Shown piece by piece: positions 17,378 to 25,326 of a stretch of 41,696 nucleotides of DNA. The DNA is from an uncultured Bacilli bacterium (GTDB taxonomy: Bacteria > Bacillota_I > Bacilli_A > RF39 > UBA660). Position 1 is the first letter of the stretch. Every line of letters begins with the position of its first letter. The notes under the pieces were generated by a model. That model was given only the letters and a program-made list of their open reading frames with translations. It was not told the origin of the DNA and did not search any database. Location of the stretch: contig CAKOMC010000008.1 of NCBI GenBank assembly GCA_934096535.1, forward strand, positions 1 to 41,696, in the 5' to 3' direction. The translations under genes and the position numbers were made by a program.

Positions 17378-18820
17378 TTAATCTTTATTAATATTATTTA
17401 TACTCTTTTTAAAATAATTATTGTTTGTACTAAAGGTAGTATGAAGAATTTTTCTAGCAATATCACTATTTGGATATCCTAAATAATTACTATAAAGTCT
17501 TAAAATATCCGGATTTTTATAACTTAGGCGAAGGTTTTTTTCATTATCGATAGTATATAAACCATTGCCACGGGCTTCTCTAGTTTGTTTCATCAATGGT
17601 ATTTTGGTTTTAGGCTGACCACCGCCACCAACACAGCCATTAGGACAATTCATCACTTCAATCATGATATAATCGTTTAAGTTTGGTAGTAACTTTTCTA
17701 AATTAGGCATACCATAGACACATGCTACTTTATAAGTTTTATCTAAAATTGTAATATTAGCTTCTCTAATTTCACTAAATCCTCGTAAGCTTTGAAACTT
17801 TAGAAATTCAGCTTCAGCATCTTTACCCGTTAAGTAAAAATAAGCGGTTCTTAGAGTAGCTTCTAAAACACCACCACTGGTACCAAAGATATTACCAGCC
17901 CCAGAACCATCAGCTAAAACTTTGTCAAAGGCTGTGTTTTCTAAGGTTTTTAAATCAATATTTAATTCTTTTAACATTAAAGCCACTTCATGTGTAGTAA
18001 GACAGTAATCCATACCTTCTAAGTTGGGGCGTTTTATTTCCATCTTTTTAGCTGTGCAAGGCGCCAACATCACATTAATAATCTTTTTATCTTTTTTATT
18101 TTTAAAAAAATATTCATTAATAACACTTGCTTGCATCATAATTGGACTTTTGGTACTAGAAAGATTAGGGATTAAATCTTGATGATATATTTCGCAATAC
18201 TTAACCCAAGATGGGCAACAAGAGGTAAATAGGGGCAATTTTTCTCTTCCATTCAAACGATTTACCAGTTCCATGGCTTCTTCCATCACAGTTAAATCGG
18301 CCCCAAAAGTTAAATCAAAAACATAAGTAAATCCGGCTTTTTTTAAGGCGGTAACTAATTTTTTCGTAACTACACTACCCGCCTCTAGCCCAAACTCTTC
18401 ACCAATAGTTGTTCTTATCGCGGGAGCAATCGAAATAGTAACAATTGTTTCTTTATCCTTTAAAAGATTTAACACCTTTTTATAATCAGGTATAGTATCT
18501 AAAGCTGCAAAAGTACAATTTAGAATACACTGACCACAGTTAATACATACCGGTCTTTTTACTTCATCCCGATTATATTTAATACCAACAACATTTTCAC
18601 AAGTTTTCTTACACAAGCCACAGTTCGTGCACTTATCTTCCAAAAAGCATAAAGAAGGATTACTCTTCTCGACCCAAATAGCACTTGATGTATCCTTTTT
18701 AAATTCCTTTTTGGCAGCGCCGCATTCTTTGCAGACATAGTTATCTGGTAAAGTAGCAAATTTTACTTTCGTAGCAATCTCGTCATAAATAAATCCACAT
18801 TTTTTACAAATATATTTCAT
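17378..18820 (-). CDS. [FeFe] hydrogenase with N-terminal rubredoxin domain
   Basis: 480 aa in three parts. Residues 1-42 are a short rubredoxin (Cys5, Cys8, Cys30, Cys33; CKKCGFIYDE and YVCKECGAAKKEF). Residues 60-105 are a bacterial 2[4Fe4S] ferredoxin (Cys64-67-70-74 and Cys92-95-98-102). Residues ~125-450 are the H-cluster domain with motifs P1 TSCCPSW (Cys201/202), P2 LAPCTAKKME (Cys255) and P3 NCPNGCVGGGGQP (Cys392, Cys396). All four H-cluster ligands are present. P1 has Ser where group A enzymes usually have Gly (TSCCPGW), and P2 departs from MPC.AKK. The enzyme should interconvert protons and H2 using electrons delivered by the rubredoxin or ferredoxin part, so the host is fermentative. 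No maturases (HydE/F/G) are in the window. It stands alone on the minus strand. Confidence 0.92.
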   Translation of the reverse strand: MKYICKKCGFIYDEIATKVKFATLPDNYVCKECGAAKKEFKKDTSSAIWVEKSNPSLCFLEDKCTNCGLCKKTCENVVGIKYNRDEVKRPVCINCGQCILNCTFAALDTIPDYKKVLNLLKDKETIVTISIAPAIRTTIGEEFGLEAGSVVTKKLVTALKKAGFTYVFDLTFGADLTVMEEAMELVNRLNGREKLPLFTSCCPSWVKYCEIYHQDLIPNLSSTKSPIMMQASVINEYFFKNKKDKKIINVMLAPCTAKKMEIKRPNLEGMDYCLTTHEVALMLKELNIDLKTLENTAFDKVLADGSGAGNIFGTSGGVLEATLRTAYFYLTGKDAEAEFLKFQSLRGFSEIREANITILDKTYKVACVYGMPNLEKLLPNLNDYIMIEVMNCPNGCVGGGGQPKTKIPLMKQTREARGNGLYTIDNEKNLRLSYKNPDILRLYSNYLGYPNSDIARKILHTTFSTNNNYFKKSINNINKD

Positions 18821-18958
18821 CTTTAAGTTCCCTTCTTATTATCATTATAAGAATACCATAAATACAAAATTTTTTAAAGAATTAGTTAGCACTGAGAAAA
18901 CTATTTTTGCTATTAATCTTTTTAAATAAGATGATTGTTATTAAAGTTGTGATAATTT

Positions 18959-20269
18959 TTACCCTCTTTTATAAAGAATAAAGTCATCAAAAGTACTTAC
19001 TTTAACATAATTATCTCTAATATAACTATCTATTTTCTTAGATAACTGACCTCGTTCAAAGATATTGTTAAGTAAAAAGTAAGTATTACTATCTAATGAA
19101 TTAAAGTATTTAATAACTTCTTCTTCACCATTATAACCAATATTACCATTAAGTAATAAATCATAAGAGTTAATATCTTTATTTAATAATAATTTATAAA
19201 AGTAGGCATCATACATGATAAAATAAGTTTTATCGATATTAGGAATTTCTTTAGTAATTGTATCTAACTTTATTAAATATTTTCTATCTATATCCTTATA
19301 TTCTAAAGAGCCTACGCCTTTCTTTAAATCCTTAAAATGATATTGAAGACCAATAGAAAATAAAGGACAAAGTAACAGGATTAGAGCCATACAGTTAAGA
19401 TATTTTAAATAAATAGAATTAAATTTATGCTTTTCTTCTAGGTTTTCTATAAACTTGTTTAAAAAATAAATTAAAACCGGAATGATACTAAATATTATGT
19501 GCATAGCATTAAAAATGGGATAAGCCATGACTTGATAAGTTATTAAATATAACACTTTTTTATCTTTATGTTTTAAATAATAAATAAATAAAAAGATAAT
19601 TAAAGCAATAATAAAAACAGTACCAAGATTAAAGAAACTATTCTTTTTACTAAAGGAGAAAAGACCAAGAAAAGTATAATTTAAAAATGGATAAAAGCTA
19701 TTAGTAAGTACTAAATAAAGTATAAATAAAAGGACGGGAATTAAAAAGCCAATTATTCTTTTTAAAATCTTTTTTGGTTTCTTAAAATAAAGTAGACTTG
19801 GTAATGTTAGGAGAATAAATGATTGTTTAGTCATAGTAACAAGACCTAGAATAAAACCAATTAAATAATCATTTTCTTTTTTAGTATTAAGTAAAATTAG
19901 TAAAAGAAAAAGGACTAAAAAGTTGTAACTAGGTCTTAAAATAAAGCTTGTTAAAACTATACTAGGTATAAAAGTTTTAGGATACTTTTTATAAATATAG
20001 AAATATAGGGCTGATAAAATAATAGTATTTATTAGGTTAAATTCAATAAAATTTTGACCTAAAAGTTTCATAAATAGACCACAGATAAGTGGATATAATG
20101 GGGTAATTACCATATTAAAATCTTTATACATGGTAAGGCCCTTAGCAAAGTTATAAGAAAATCCATAGTTCCAGATTAAATCATTATCAGCATTACTAAA
20201 ATTTACTAAAATGCCTACATATATAAATATTATTATTAAAATTAAAATATCTTTCTTATGCTTTTTCAT
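18959..20269 (-). CDS. Polytopic membrane protein, GT-C glycosyltransferase-like
   Basis: 436 aa with about ten transmembrane helices and a C-terminal extracytoplasmic region (about 330-436) rich in Tyr and Lys. An acidic motif in the first loop (SNADNDLIWNYGFSYNFAKGL, about 28-48) and the helix pattern resemble GT39/ArnT-type GT-C transferases, which use lipid-linked sugars to decorate proteins or wall polymers. I see no diagnostic motif that names a family. The ATG at 20269 is preferred over 20281 because GGGTG lies 6 nt before it. It follows the glycine-rich surface-protein gene by 74 bp on the same strand, so co-transcription, and thus phase-variable expression, is possible. Confidence 0.6.
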   Translation of the reverse strand: MKKHKKDILILIIIFIYVGILVNFSNADNDLIWNYGFSYNFAKGLTMYKDFNMVITPLYPLICGLFMKLLGQNFIEFNLINTIILSALYFYIYKKYPKTFIPSIVLTSFILRPSYNFLVLFLLLILLNTKKENDYLIGFILGLVTMTKQSFILLTLPSLLYFKKPKKILKRIIGFLIPVLLFILYLVLTNSFYPFLNYTFLGLFSFSKKNSFFNLGTVFIIALIIFLFIYYLKHKDKKVLYLITYQVMAYPIFNAMHIIFSIIPVLIYFLNKFIENLEEKHKFNSIYLKYLNCMALILLLCPLFSIGLQYHFKDLKKGVGSLEYKDIDRKYLIKLDTITKEIPNIDKTYFIMYDAYFYKLLLNKDINSYDLLLNGNIGYNGEEEVIKYFNSLDSNTYFLLNNIFERGQLSKKIDSYIRDNYVKVSTFDDFILYKRG

Positions 20270-20343
20270 AACTACACCCATTATATATTACCATAAGATA
20301 AAGTATTTTAAAAACAGTACTTACGCAAAGCTTTCAGTCAAAC

Positions 20344-21402
20344 CTACTCATCTATACTTACTAAAGTTATTCTCGCATAGCCATTGCCTTTTTTAGCACA
20401 GTTTTCGGTTGGTGTTTCTTCAGCGCAAGTTGTTGATATAGTTTTTGTACTTTCTTCATTAGATTCTTCGCAGTTATAACAGTACATAACTTTATCTTTT
20501 AAAAGGGGATTTCCAATATAACCAGAACCACCGCCGCCACCGCCTGCATAAGTAGTGCCTCCACCCCCATAGTAACCAGTTCCACCGTCAGCACCACCAT
20601 CAATATCACTATATCCTTTACCACTAATTCCAAATTTGCCATCGATGTTATTGCTAGGAGAATTTCCTGAAACCTCAAAACCACTTCCCCCAGTTGTTTG
20701 TGAGCCACCAGTTCCGTAAAAAGGATAATTGTTTGTAATGGAATAACCAGTTCCACCTATGTAACCACCACCTGATCCGCCATGTTCTCGTTCACCAGAA
20801 CCGCCACCGCCAGATACAATCAGTATGTCACTTTTATAATTTGTCAATGAAGACAATTCACCAGCAATTTTGGATATGCTGGTGGCACCACCGCCAGAAC
20901 CATCACCATTATAAGCATTATTAATGCCTTGACCTCCAACTCCTATATATAATTTCTTACCAGCAATTAGCTTAATAATCCCAACTGAATATCCACCATC
21001 GCCACCAATTCCATCCCACCAGCCATCTCCTTGTGCTCCCCAAGTTTCTAGCTTATAAGCTCCAGAAACTGGAGCTGTAAAGGTTTGTTCAGAGCCAGTA
21101 TAGTCAAAATTAAATACTGTATCTCCTTGATAAAAATATAAATTACATTTCGTTTTTTTAGTTAAGTTTTTTAATAATAAACCCCAAGACTCACTATCCC
21201 ATGTTGCACTGACATTTTCATCATCACACACGGCTTTTTGAAATAAAGCACTATCTTTAGATGGGATTGCTGTACTTAACTCATTATTTATATATACTCC
21301 AATAACATTATCTTCCGATAAATAAGTTTTTTTATTAATAAAAGTAGTAACTCCAAAACCAATTCCAATTATTATTAACAGGCCTAAATATCTTTTTTTC
21401 AT
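20344..21402 (-). CDS. Secreted glycine-rich surface protein sharing the N-terminal module of the LamG protein
   Basis: 352 aa. Signal/anchor helix at residues 5-22. The shared module spans ~33-95 (GVYINNE, IPSKD, VCDD, TWDSESWGL, NLTKKTKCNLYF), the same signature as in the protein at 9019-9885. From ~100 on there is a glycine-rich beta domain (VFNFDYTGSEQTFTAPVSG, LETWGAQGDG, VSGGGGSG, YYGGGG, GGGGGSGYIGN) and a four-cysteine tail (MYCYNCEES, TTC, NCAKKGNGYARI) nearly identical to that of the partial gene at the right edge. Pfam has a glycine-rich family of this kind (Gly_rich_2, from memory) in uncultured Bacillota; role unknown, probably surface display. GAGGAG precedes the ATG. The predicted invertible segment 2 ends 31 bp upstream. 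Confidence 0.8.
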   Translation of the reverse strand: MKKRYLGLLIIIGIGFGVTTFINKKTYLSEDNVIGVYINNELSTAIPSKDSALFQKAVCDDENVSATWDSESWGLLLKNLTKKTKCNLYFYQGDTVFNFDYTGSEQTFTAPVSGAYKLETWGAQGDGWWDGIGGDGGYSVGIIKLIAGKKLYIGVGGQGINNAYNGDGSGGGATSISKIAGELSSLTNYKSDILIVSGGGGSGEREHGGSGGGYIGGTGYSITNNYPFYGTGGSQTTGGSGFEVSGNSPSNNIDGKFGISGKGYSDIDGGADGGTGYYGGGGTTYAGGGGGGSGYIGNPLLKDKVMYCYNCEESNEESTKTISTTCAEETPTENCAKKGNGYARITLVSIDE

Positions 21403-21433
21403 TTTTAAATCTCCTCAAGGTACCATTTTCCGC

Positions 21434-21460
21434 TTTCATAGAGTAAAAAACTCTATGAAA
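21434..21460 (+). repeat. Inverton 2, left recombinase core site (site 3)
   Basis: Arm TTTCATAGAG (21434-21443), spacer TAAAAAA (21444-21450), mirrored arm (21451-21460). Arms are identical to those of inverton 1; the spacer is not. Confidence 0.75.
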
Positions 21461-21490
21461 ATACTAGGTGAAATCTAGTAAAAACAGGCA

Positions 21491-21514
21491 TTTGACCACA
21501 AATTTGACCAGAAA
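21491..21514 (+). repeat. Tandem 12-bp repeat pair A, inverton 2
   Basis: TTTGACCACAAA (21491-21502) then TTTGACCAGAAA (21503-21514); a third copy, TTTGACTAGAAA, lies at 21527-21538 in the same 12-bp phase. Pair A starts 31 bp inside the left core site. Confidence 0.7.
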
Positions 21515-21582
21515 TAATCTAATATATTTGACTAGAAAAATGGCTTTAAAGTCCTATATTTACTGGGATTTGTTTAAATAAA

Positions 21583-21606
21583 TTTGACTAACAATTTGAC
21601 TATAAT
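21583..21606 (+). repeat. Tandem 12-bp repeat pair B, inverton 2
   Basis: TTTGACTAACAA (21583-21594) then TTTGACTATAAT (21595-21606), starting 92 bp after pair A as in inverton 1. Confidence 0.6.
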
Positions 21607-21687
21607 AACTTAAAATTACGGCTTTAAAAAGGATTATTTATATGGTATATTTAATATATAAGTTAAAAATATACGCCGAAAATTAGC

Positions 21688-21714
21688 TTTCATAGAGTTT
21701 TTTACTCTATGAAA
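21688..21714 (-). repeat. Inverton 2, right recombinase core site (site 4)
   Basis: Arm TTTCATAGAG (21688-21697), spacer TTTTTTA (21698-21704), mirrored arm (21705-21714). On the minus strand it matches site 3 over all 27 bp. Confidence 0.75.
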
Positions 21715-21755
21715 TTTTGCATTTTTAAGTGTTTTTTGGATTAAAAATTATCTAT

Positions 21756-21784
21756 AATAAAAAGACTACTTATTGCAAGTAATC
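21756..21784 (-). terminator. dxs terminator
   Basis: Minus-strand GATTACTT-loop-AAGTAGTC (8 bp with one G-U pair) then TTTTTATT; the stem includes the dxs stop codon. Confidence 0.7.
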
Positions 21785-23512
21785 TTCTAAAACTTTGACT
21801 AATTTTTCTACAGACATGCCACATTCTTCTAATAACTCTTCAGCTTTAAAATCACTGTGAAATTTCTTAGAAATACCATAATTAATTACTTTGATATCCG
21901 TATTACCAAAATAACTAGCAATATTTTGGCCATAACCACCTTGAAGTTCACCATCTTCTAAGGTAATGATTATTTGATGATTATTTTTTAAGCCATTTAA
22001 TGTTTCATAATCTAAATTACTAAGGTTAATTGGATTTATAATGGTTATATCTTTATTTAATTTTTCTTTGATAACTTTACTAACTTCTAAAGCCATTTTT
22101 AACATGGGACCAACAGCAACAATAGCAACCTTATCACCATTATTTACAATCATATTTTTAGTAAAATCAGTAAGGTTATCGTTATCTAATTTGCACCAAA
22201 AGGAAGGAACTCTAATACCTACAGGGTGTTTACTTTCACTGGTTGCAAATTTTAAAGCAGCCTCATATTCATTTTTAGTAGCGGGTGCTAGATAAATAAG
22301 ATTAGGAATATGACTAAATTCTTGAATATCACACATGGCAATATGGGTATCACTATTCATACCATAAACACCAGGATTTATAACTAAAATAGTAGCAGGA
22401 TTATCATTTAAACATAAATCATGACTTACTTGATCATAAACTCTTTGAAGAAAAGGAGCAAAGGTTCCAAAAACAGGAACACCACCATTTTTAGCGATAC
22501 CACTTATCATTCCAACTGCATTTTCCTCGGCAATACCAACATCAAGGAATTGACCACGATTTACATACTCTTCTCTAATATTTTTGGTAAATCCTAAAGA
22601 CGCTGGGGTAGCAGCATTTAAAACAACAGCCTTAGGATTAGTATCTAATAATTCTTTTAAACTATTAAAGACAGTATCATCTTTAATAACTGGATATTTT
22701 AAAGAACCGTCTTCAATGTTAAAAGGTCCCCCCGAATGCCAAGCTTCTCTGTTTTCTTCCGCATATTTAAGACCTTTGCCTTTTATTGTATGAATGTGTA
22801 AAATAACGGGGTGATTAATATCTTTAACAGAGTTAAATAATTCCACTAATTTTTTTATGTTATGACCATCATCTAAATAATGATACTCAAATCCTAATGA
22901 CTTAAAGAAATTGTTATTAGAAACACCATTCATCATTCTAAGTTCTTTTAAATTTTTATAAAGACCACCGTGATTTTCAGCAATACTCTGGTCATTATCA
23001 TTAACTATAACTATTAGATTATTTTTATATTCCCCAGCATAATCTAAGGCTTCTAAGGCTTCACCACCAGATAGAGAACCATCACCAATAACGGCAATAA
23101 TATTTTCCTTAGTCTTTTTTAAATCTCTACCAACAGCAAGACCTAGGGCAAGGGATACACTAGTTGAGGTATGCCCTATCTTAAAGAGGTCATGTTTGCT
23201 TTCTAAAGGATTAGTATAACCCGTTACTTCACTAAATTTATTATCATCAAGATAGGCTTCTTTGCGGCCTGTTAAGATTTTATGGGGATAACATTGATGG
23301 GAAACATCAAAAACAATCTTATCAACAGGTGAATTAAAGACATAATGAAGTGCAACCGTCATTTCAACAACACCTAAATTCTGGCCTTTATGACCTCCAA
23401 TCTTACTAACTCGATTAATTACAGCACTTCTTACTTCATCAGCTAATGGTTGTAATTCTTCAATTTTTAACTTTTTGACATCTTCTGGTCCATTAATTTT
23501 ATCTAAATACAT
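21770..23512 (-). CDS. dxs: 1-deoxy-D-xylulose-5-phosphate synthase family enzyme
   Basis: 580-aa thiamin-diphosphate enzyme. N-terminal half: SKIGGHKGQNLGVVEMTVALHYVFN (active-site His), SHQCYPHKILTGR, the ThDP/Mg motif GDGSLSGGEALEALDYAGEYKNNLIVIVNDN, and HTIKGKGLKYAE. The transketolase-like central domain has VGIAEENAVGMISGIA (catalytic Glu) and APFLQRVYDQVSHDL. DXS makes 1-deoxyxylulose 5-phosphate from pyruvate and glyceraldehyde 3-phosphate for isoprenoids, thiamin and pyridoxal. It is about 40 residues shorter than E. coli Dxs, mostly in the 190-230 loop region, like a DXS-like clade seen in some Bacillota whose members do not always serve the MEP pathway. No other MEP genes are in the window, so the substrate is not proven. 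It is a single gene with its own terminator. Confidence 0.85.
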   Translation of the reverse strand: MYLDKINGPEDVKKLKIEELQPLADEVRSAVINRVSKIGGHKGQNLGVVEMTVALHYVFNSPVDKIVFDVSHQCYPHKILTGRKEAYLDDNKFSEVTGYTNPLESKHDLFKIGHTSTSVSLALGLAVGRDLKKTKENIIAVIGDGSLSGGEALEALDYAGEYKNNLIVIVNDNDQSIAENHGGLYKNLKELRMMNGVSNNNFFKSLGFEYHYLDDGHNIKKLVELFNSVKDINHPVILHIHTIKGKGLKYAEENREAWHSGGPFNIEDGSLKYPVIKDDTVFNSLKELLDTNPKAVVLNAATPASLGFTKNIREEYVNRGQFLDVGIAEENAVGMISGIAKNGGVPVFGTFAPFLQRVYDQVSHDLCLNDNPATILVINPGVYGMNSDTHIAMCDIQEFSHIPNLIYLAPATKNEYEAALKFATSESKHPVGIRVPSFWCKLDNDNLTDFTKNMIVNNGDKVAIVAVGPMLKMALEVSKVIKEKLNKDITIINPINLSNLDYETLNGLKNNHQIIITLEDGELQGGYGQNIASYFGNTDIKVINYGISKKFHSDFKAEELLEECGMSVEKLVKVLEDYLQ

Positions 23513-24148
23513 TTAATACACTCCTTCTAATTTTTATAATTTTTTATTACAGTTCTATCAATATTAAATAAAGTTATTGTTCTAAAAATAACTATACAAT
23601 TTTATCTTTTACATTAACTTCTAATTTTACATTTTGATTTTCAAATAATATTATTTATTTTTCATGTATTCTCCTATTTTTTTATGACTTAGTTTGTTAT
23701 ATTCTTCATATTTAATTAGTTTGCACCATTCTTTCTTAGTATTTTTGAACTATAACAATTATTATATATCACATAGAACTATTCTTAAGTCAAGTGAAAA
23801 ATAACAATTTTTAATGATTAAATATTTTTTTAACAAGTAAACATAATTCAAAAAATGATTGTTTTTTTCTCAAATTTCGGGGCATAATTTAATTCTTTTT
23901 TAGGTAATTATAAAAGGTATTTTCTTGGTGTTAGTTTTTACATTATCAATTTATAAATATAGTACTTTATTCTAATTTTAATTATTTAAAAAGATGTCAT
24001 TAGAGTACCGGTTTACTTCTTGCAAAATCTTGGTTTATTTAATAAACTATAATAGTTGAAACTTTTTTAATGCTATAATAATTAAGATAAGAATAAATGC
24101 ATAAACATAAAAAAATAGGCCATACTAAAATTGATTGGAGAGATAAAA
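23513..24148. other. Non-coding gap before the recombinase, with a possible gene relic
   Basis: About 640 bp, very AT-rich. On the minus strand 23651-23749 is an open frame of 32 codons without a start (NTKKEWCKLIKYEEYNKL... ending at TAA), perhaps the tail of a lost gene. No direct repeats that would mark attachment sites of an integrated element were found around the recombinase, and no core site with the TTTCATAGAG arm occurs here. Confidence 0.4.
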
Positions 24149-25216
24149 ATGGGGCGTAAGGGAGAAAGTATTTTTAAAAGAAAAGACGGCCGTTATGAAG
24201 CCCGTTATATAAAAAATTATATTGGTGATTCTGCTAAGTATGGTTATATTTATGGGCAAACTTACAGTGAGGTAAAAGAAAAACGCCGTAAAATAATGAT
24301 GGAAAAAGAAAAAAAGACGACAATTGCTAAAGGGCGATTTTCTGTTTACATTATTAGATGGTTAGAATATAAAAAAGACAAAATAAAACTTTCAAGTTAT
24401 GCAACTTATGCTAATAAAATCAAAAAACATATTATGCCAGATTTAGGTGAATATAAGCTTAGTTCCCTAGATAAAGAAACAATTGAATCTTATTTATCTA
24501 CCAAAGCCATATTTTTAGGAACTAATACGGTTCATGAATTAGGAATGATTATCAAGCAAATTTTAAAATTTTGTCGAATCTATGTTGATTTTGATATTCC
24601 CTTAAAGAAAAAGAAGAACATTGATGTATTTCAAAAAGAAGAAATAATTCGCTTAGAAAATAATACATTACACTCTGATGATCCTATTTGTTTAGGAATT
24701 GGAGTTTGTTTATATACAGGTATTCGTATTGGGGAATTATGTGCGCTTAGAAAGGAAAATTTTGATTTAAAGAATGGTTTAATCTATATTAATCACACTT
24801 TAATTAGAGTTCGTTCAGATAATTATGAAAGCAAAACTCGGGTAGTTTTAGATGATCCAAAGACTAATAATTCTAATCGGGTAGTACCGATTGCTAATAA
24901 ATTGTTGCAACCCCTAACAGAGTATTTAAGTACTTTCCCTAATGATAAACATTATTTTTTAACTAATTCAACACATTATCTAGAACCTCGTTCTTATTAT
25001 AATAAGTACTTATTTTATTTAAAGAAATGGGGTATTAAAAAACATAAATTTCATGCGTTAAGACATACTTTTGCTACTAATGCGGTAGAAAAGAATATGG
25101 ATGTTAAAGCCTTAGCGGAAGTTTTGGGGCATTCTAATGTTAGTATTACTTTAAATTTATATGTCCATCCTTCCCTATCTTATAAACGAGAATGTATTGA
25201 TAAAATCTATAACTAA
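24149..25216 (+). CDS. Tyrosine recombinase/integrase with Tn916-like N-terminal domain; candidate invertase
   Basis: 355 aa from the ATG at 24149 (GGAGAGAT upstream; an in-frame TTG at 24131 has no ribosome site). Residues ~3-45 (GESIFKRKDGRYEARYI) match the small beta-sheet arm-DNA-binding domain of Tn916-type integrases; ~65-150 is the SAM-like core-binding domain; ~160-355 is the catalytic domain with Arg193 (TGIRIGELCAL), Lys238 (DDPKTN), His302 and Arg305 (HALRHTFAT), His328 (LGHSNV) and Tyr338 (LNLYVHP), so it should be active. It stands alone: no excisionase, cargo or att repeats. Two segments flanked by recombinase-type core sites lie at 2.4 kb and 14 kb, so DNA inversion is its most likely job; it could also be a relic of a lost element. 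Confidence 0.92.
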   Translation: MGRKGESIFKRKDGRYEARYIKNYIGDSAKYGYIYGQTYSEVKEKRRKIMMEKEKKTTIAKGRFSVYIIRWLEYKKDKIKLSSYATYANKIKKHIMPDLGEYKLSSLDKETIESYLSTKAIFLGTNTVHELGMIIKQILKFCRIYVDFDIPLKKKKNIDVFQKEEIIRLENNTLHSDDPICLGIGVCLYTGIRIGELCALRKENFDLKNGLIYINHTLIRVRSDNYESKTRVVLDDPKTNNSNRVVPIANKLLQPLTEYLSTFPNDKHYFLTNSTHYLEPRSYYNKYLFYLKKWGIKKHKFHALRHTFATNAVEKNMDVKALAEVLGHSNVSITLNLYVHPSLSYKRECIDKIYN

Positions 25217-25262
25217 AAAAATGTAACAACAATTACTTTTTCGTAATTATTATTACATTTTT
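25216..25262. terminator. Terminator after the recombinase gene
   Basis: AAAAATGTAA (25217-25226) pairs with TTACATTTTT (25253-25262), with an inner AATTAC/GTAATT stem and TTTTTC loop; it begins at the stop codon. Confidence 0.8.
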
Positions 25263-25270
25263 ATACTATT

Positions 25271-25314
25271 AAAGTCTTAATATTGTTAATGGCAATCGTT
25301 AAGACTTTTTTTAA
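25271..25314. terminator. Second terminator between convergent genes
   Basis: AAAGTCTTAA (25271-25280) with TTAAGACTTT (25299-25308) and an inner ATTG/CAAT pair, followed by a T-run on the plus strand. It may also stop transcription from the convergent gene. Confidence 0.7.
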
Positions 25315-25326
25315 ATATTTTCTTAA

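Larger units (their letters stand above)
21434..21714. other. Predicted invertible promoter segment 2
   Basis: A 281-bp block between the glycine-rich surface-protein gene and the end of dxs, bounded by a perfect 27-bp inverted repeat (sites at 21434 and 21688), with a 227-bp gene-free interior. Tandem 12-bp repeats occur at 21491-21514, 21527-21538 and 21583-21606, in the same orientation and spacing as in segment 1. Possible promoter parts exist in both directions: plus-strand TGGTATATT (extended -10) at 21643-21651, and minus-strand TTAACT-18-TATAAA near the right site. The current ON or OFF state is undetermined. The duplicated architecture beside two related surface genes argues against chance. 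Confidence 0.65.

Noticed and set aside
20499..20756. Out-of-frame frames within the glycine-rich genes (also 41000-41236)
   Set aside because: Shifted reading of GGN-rich repeats gives long Val/Leu/Ala frames as a by-product of composition; the main frames carry the homology.
20499..20820. Possible CRISPR or tandem-repeat array in the glycine-rich stretches
   Set aside because: The repeats are short, irregular GGN codons inside a coding frame; no regular spacers or cas genes exist in the window.
24149..25216. An intact integrative element around the recombinase
   Set aside because: There is no excisionase, replication or cargo gene and no flanking direct repeats; neighbours on both sides look like resident genes.
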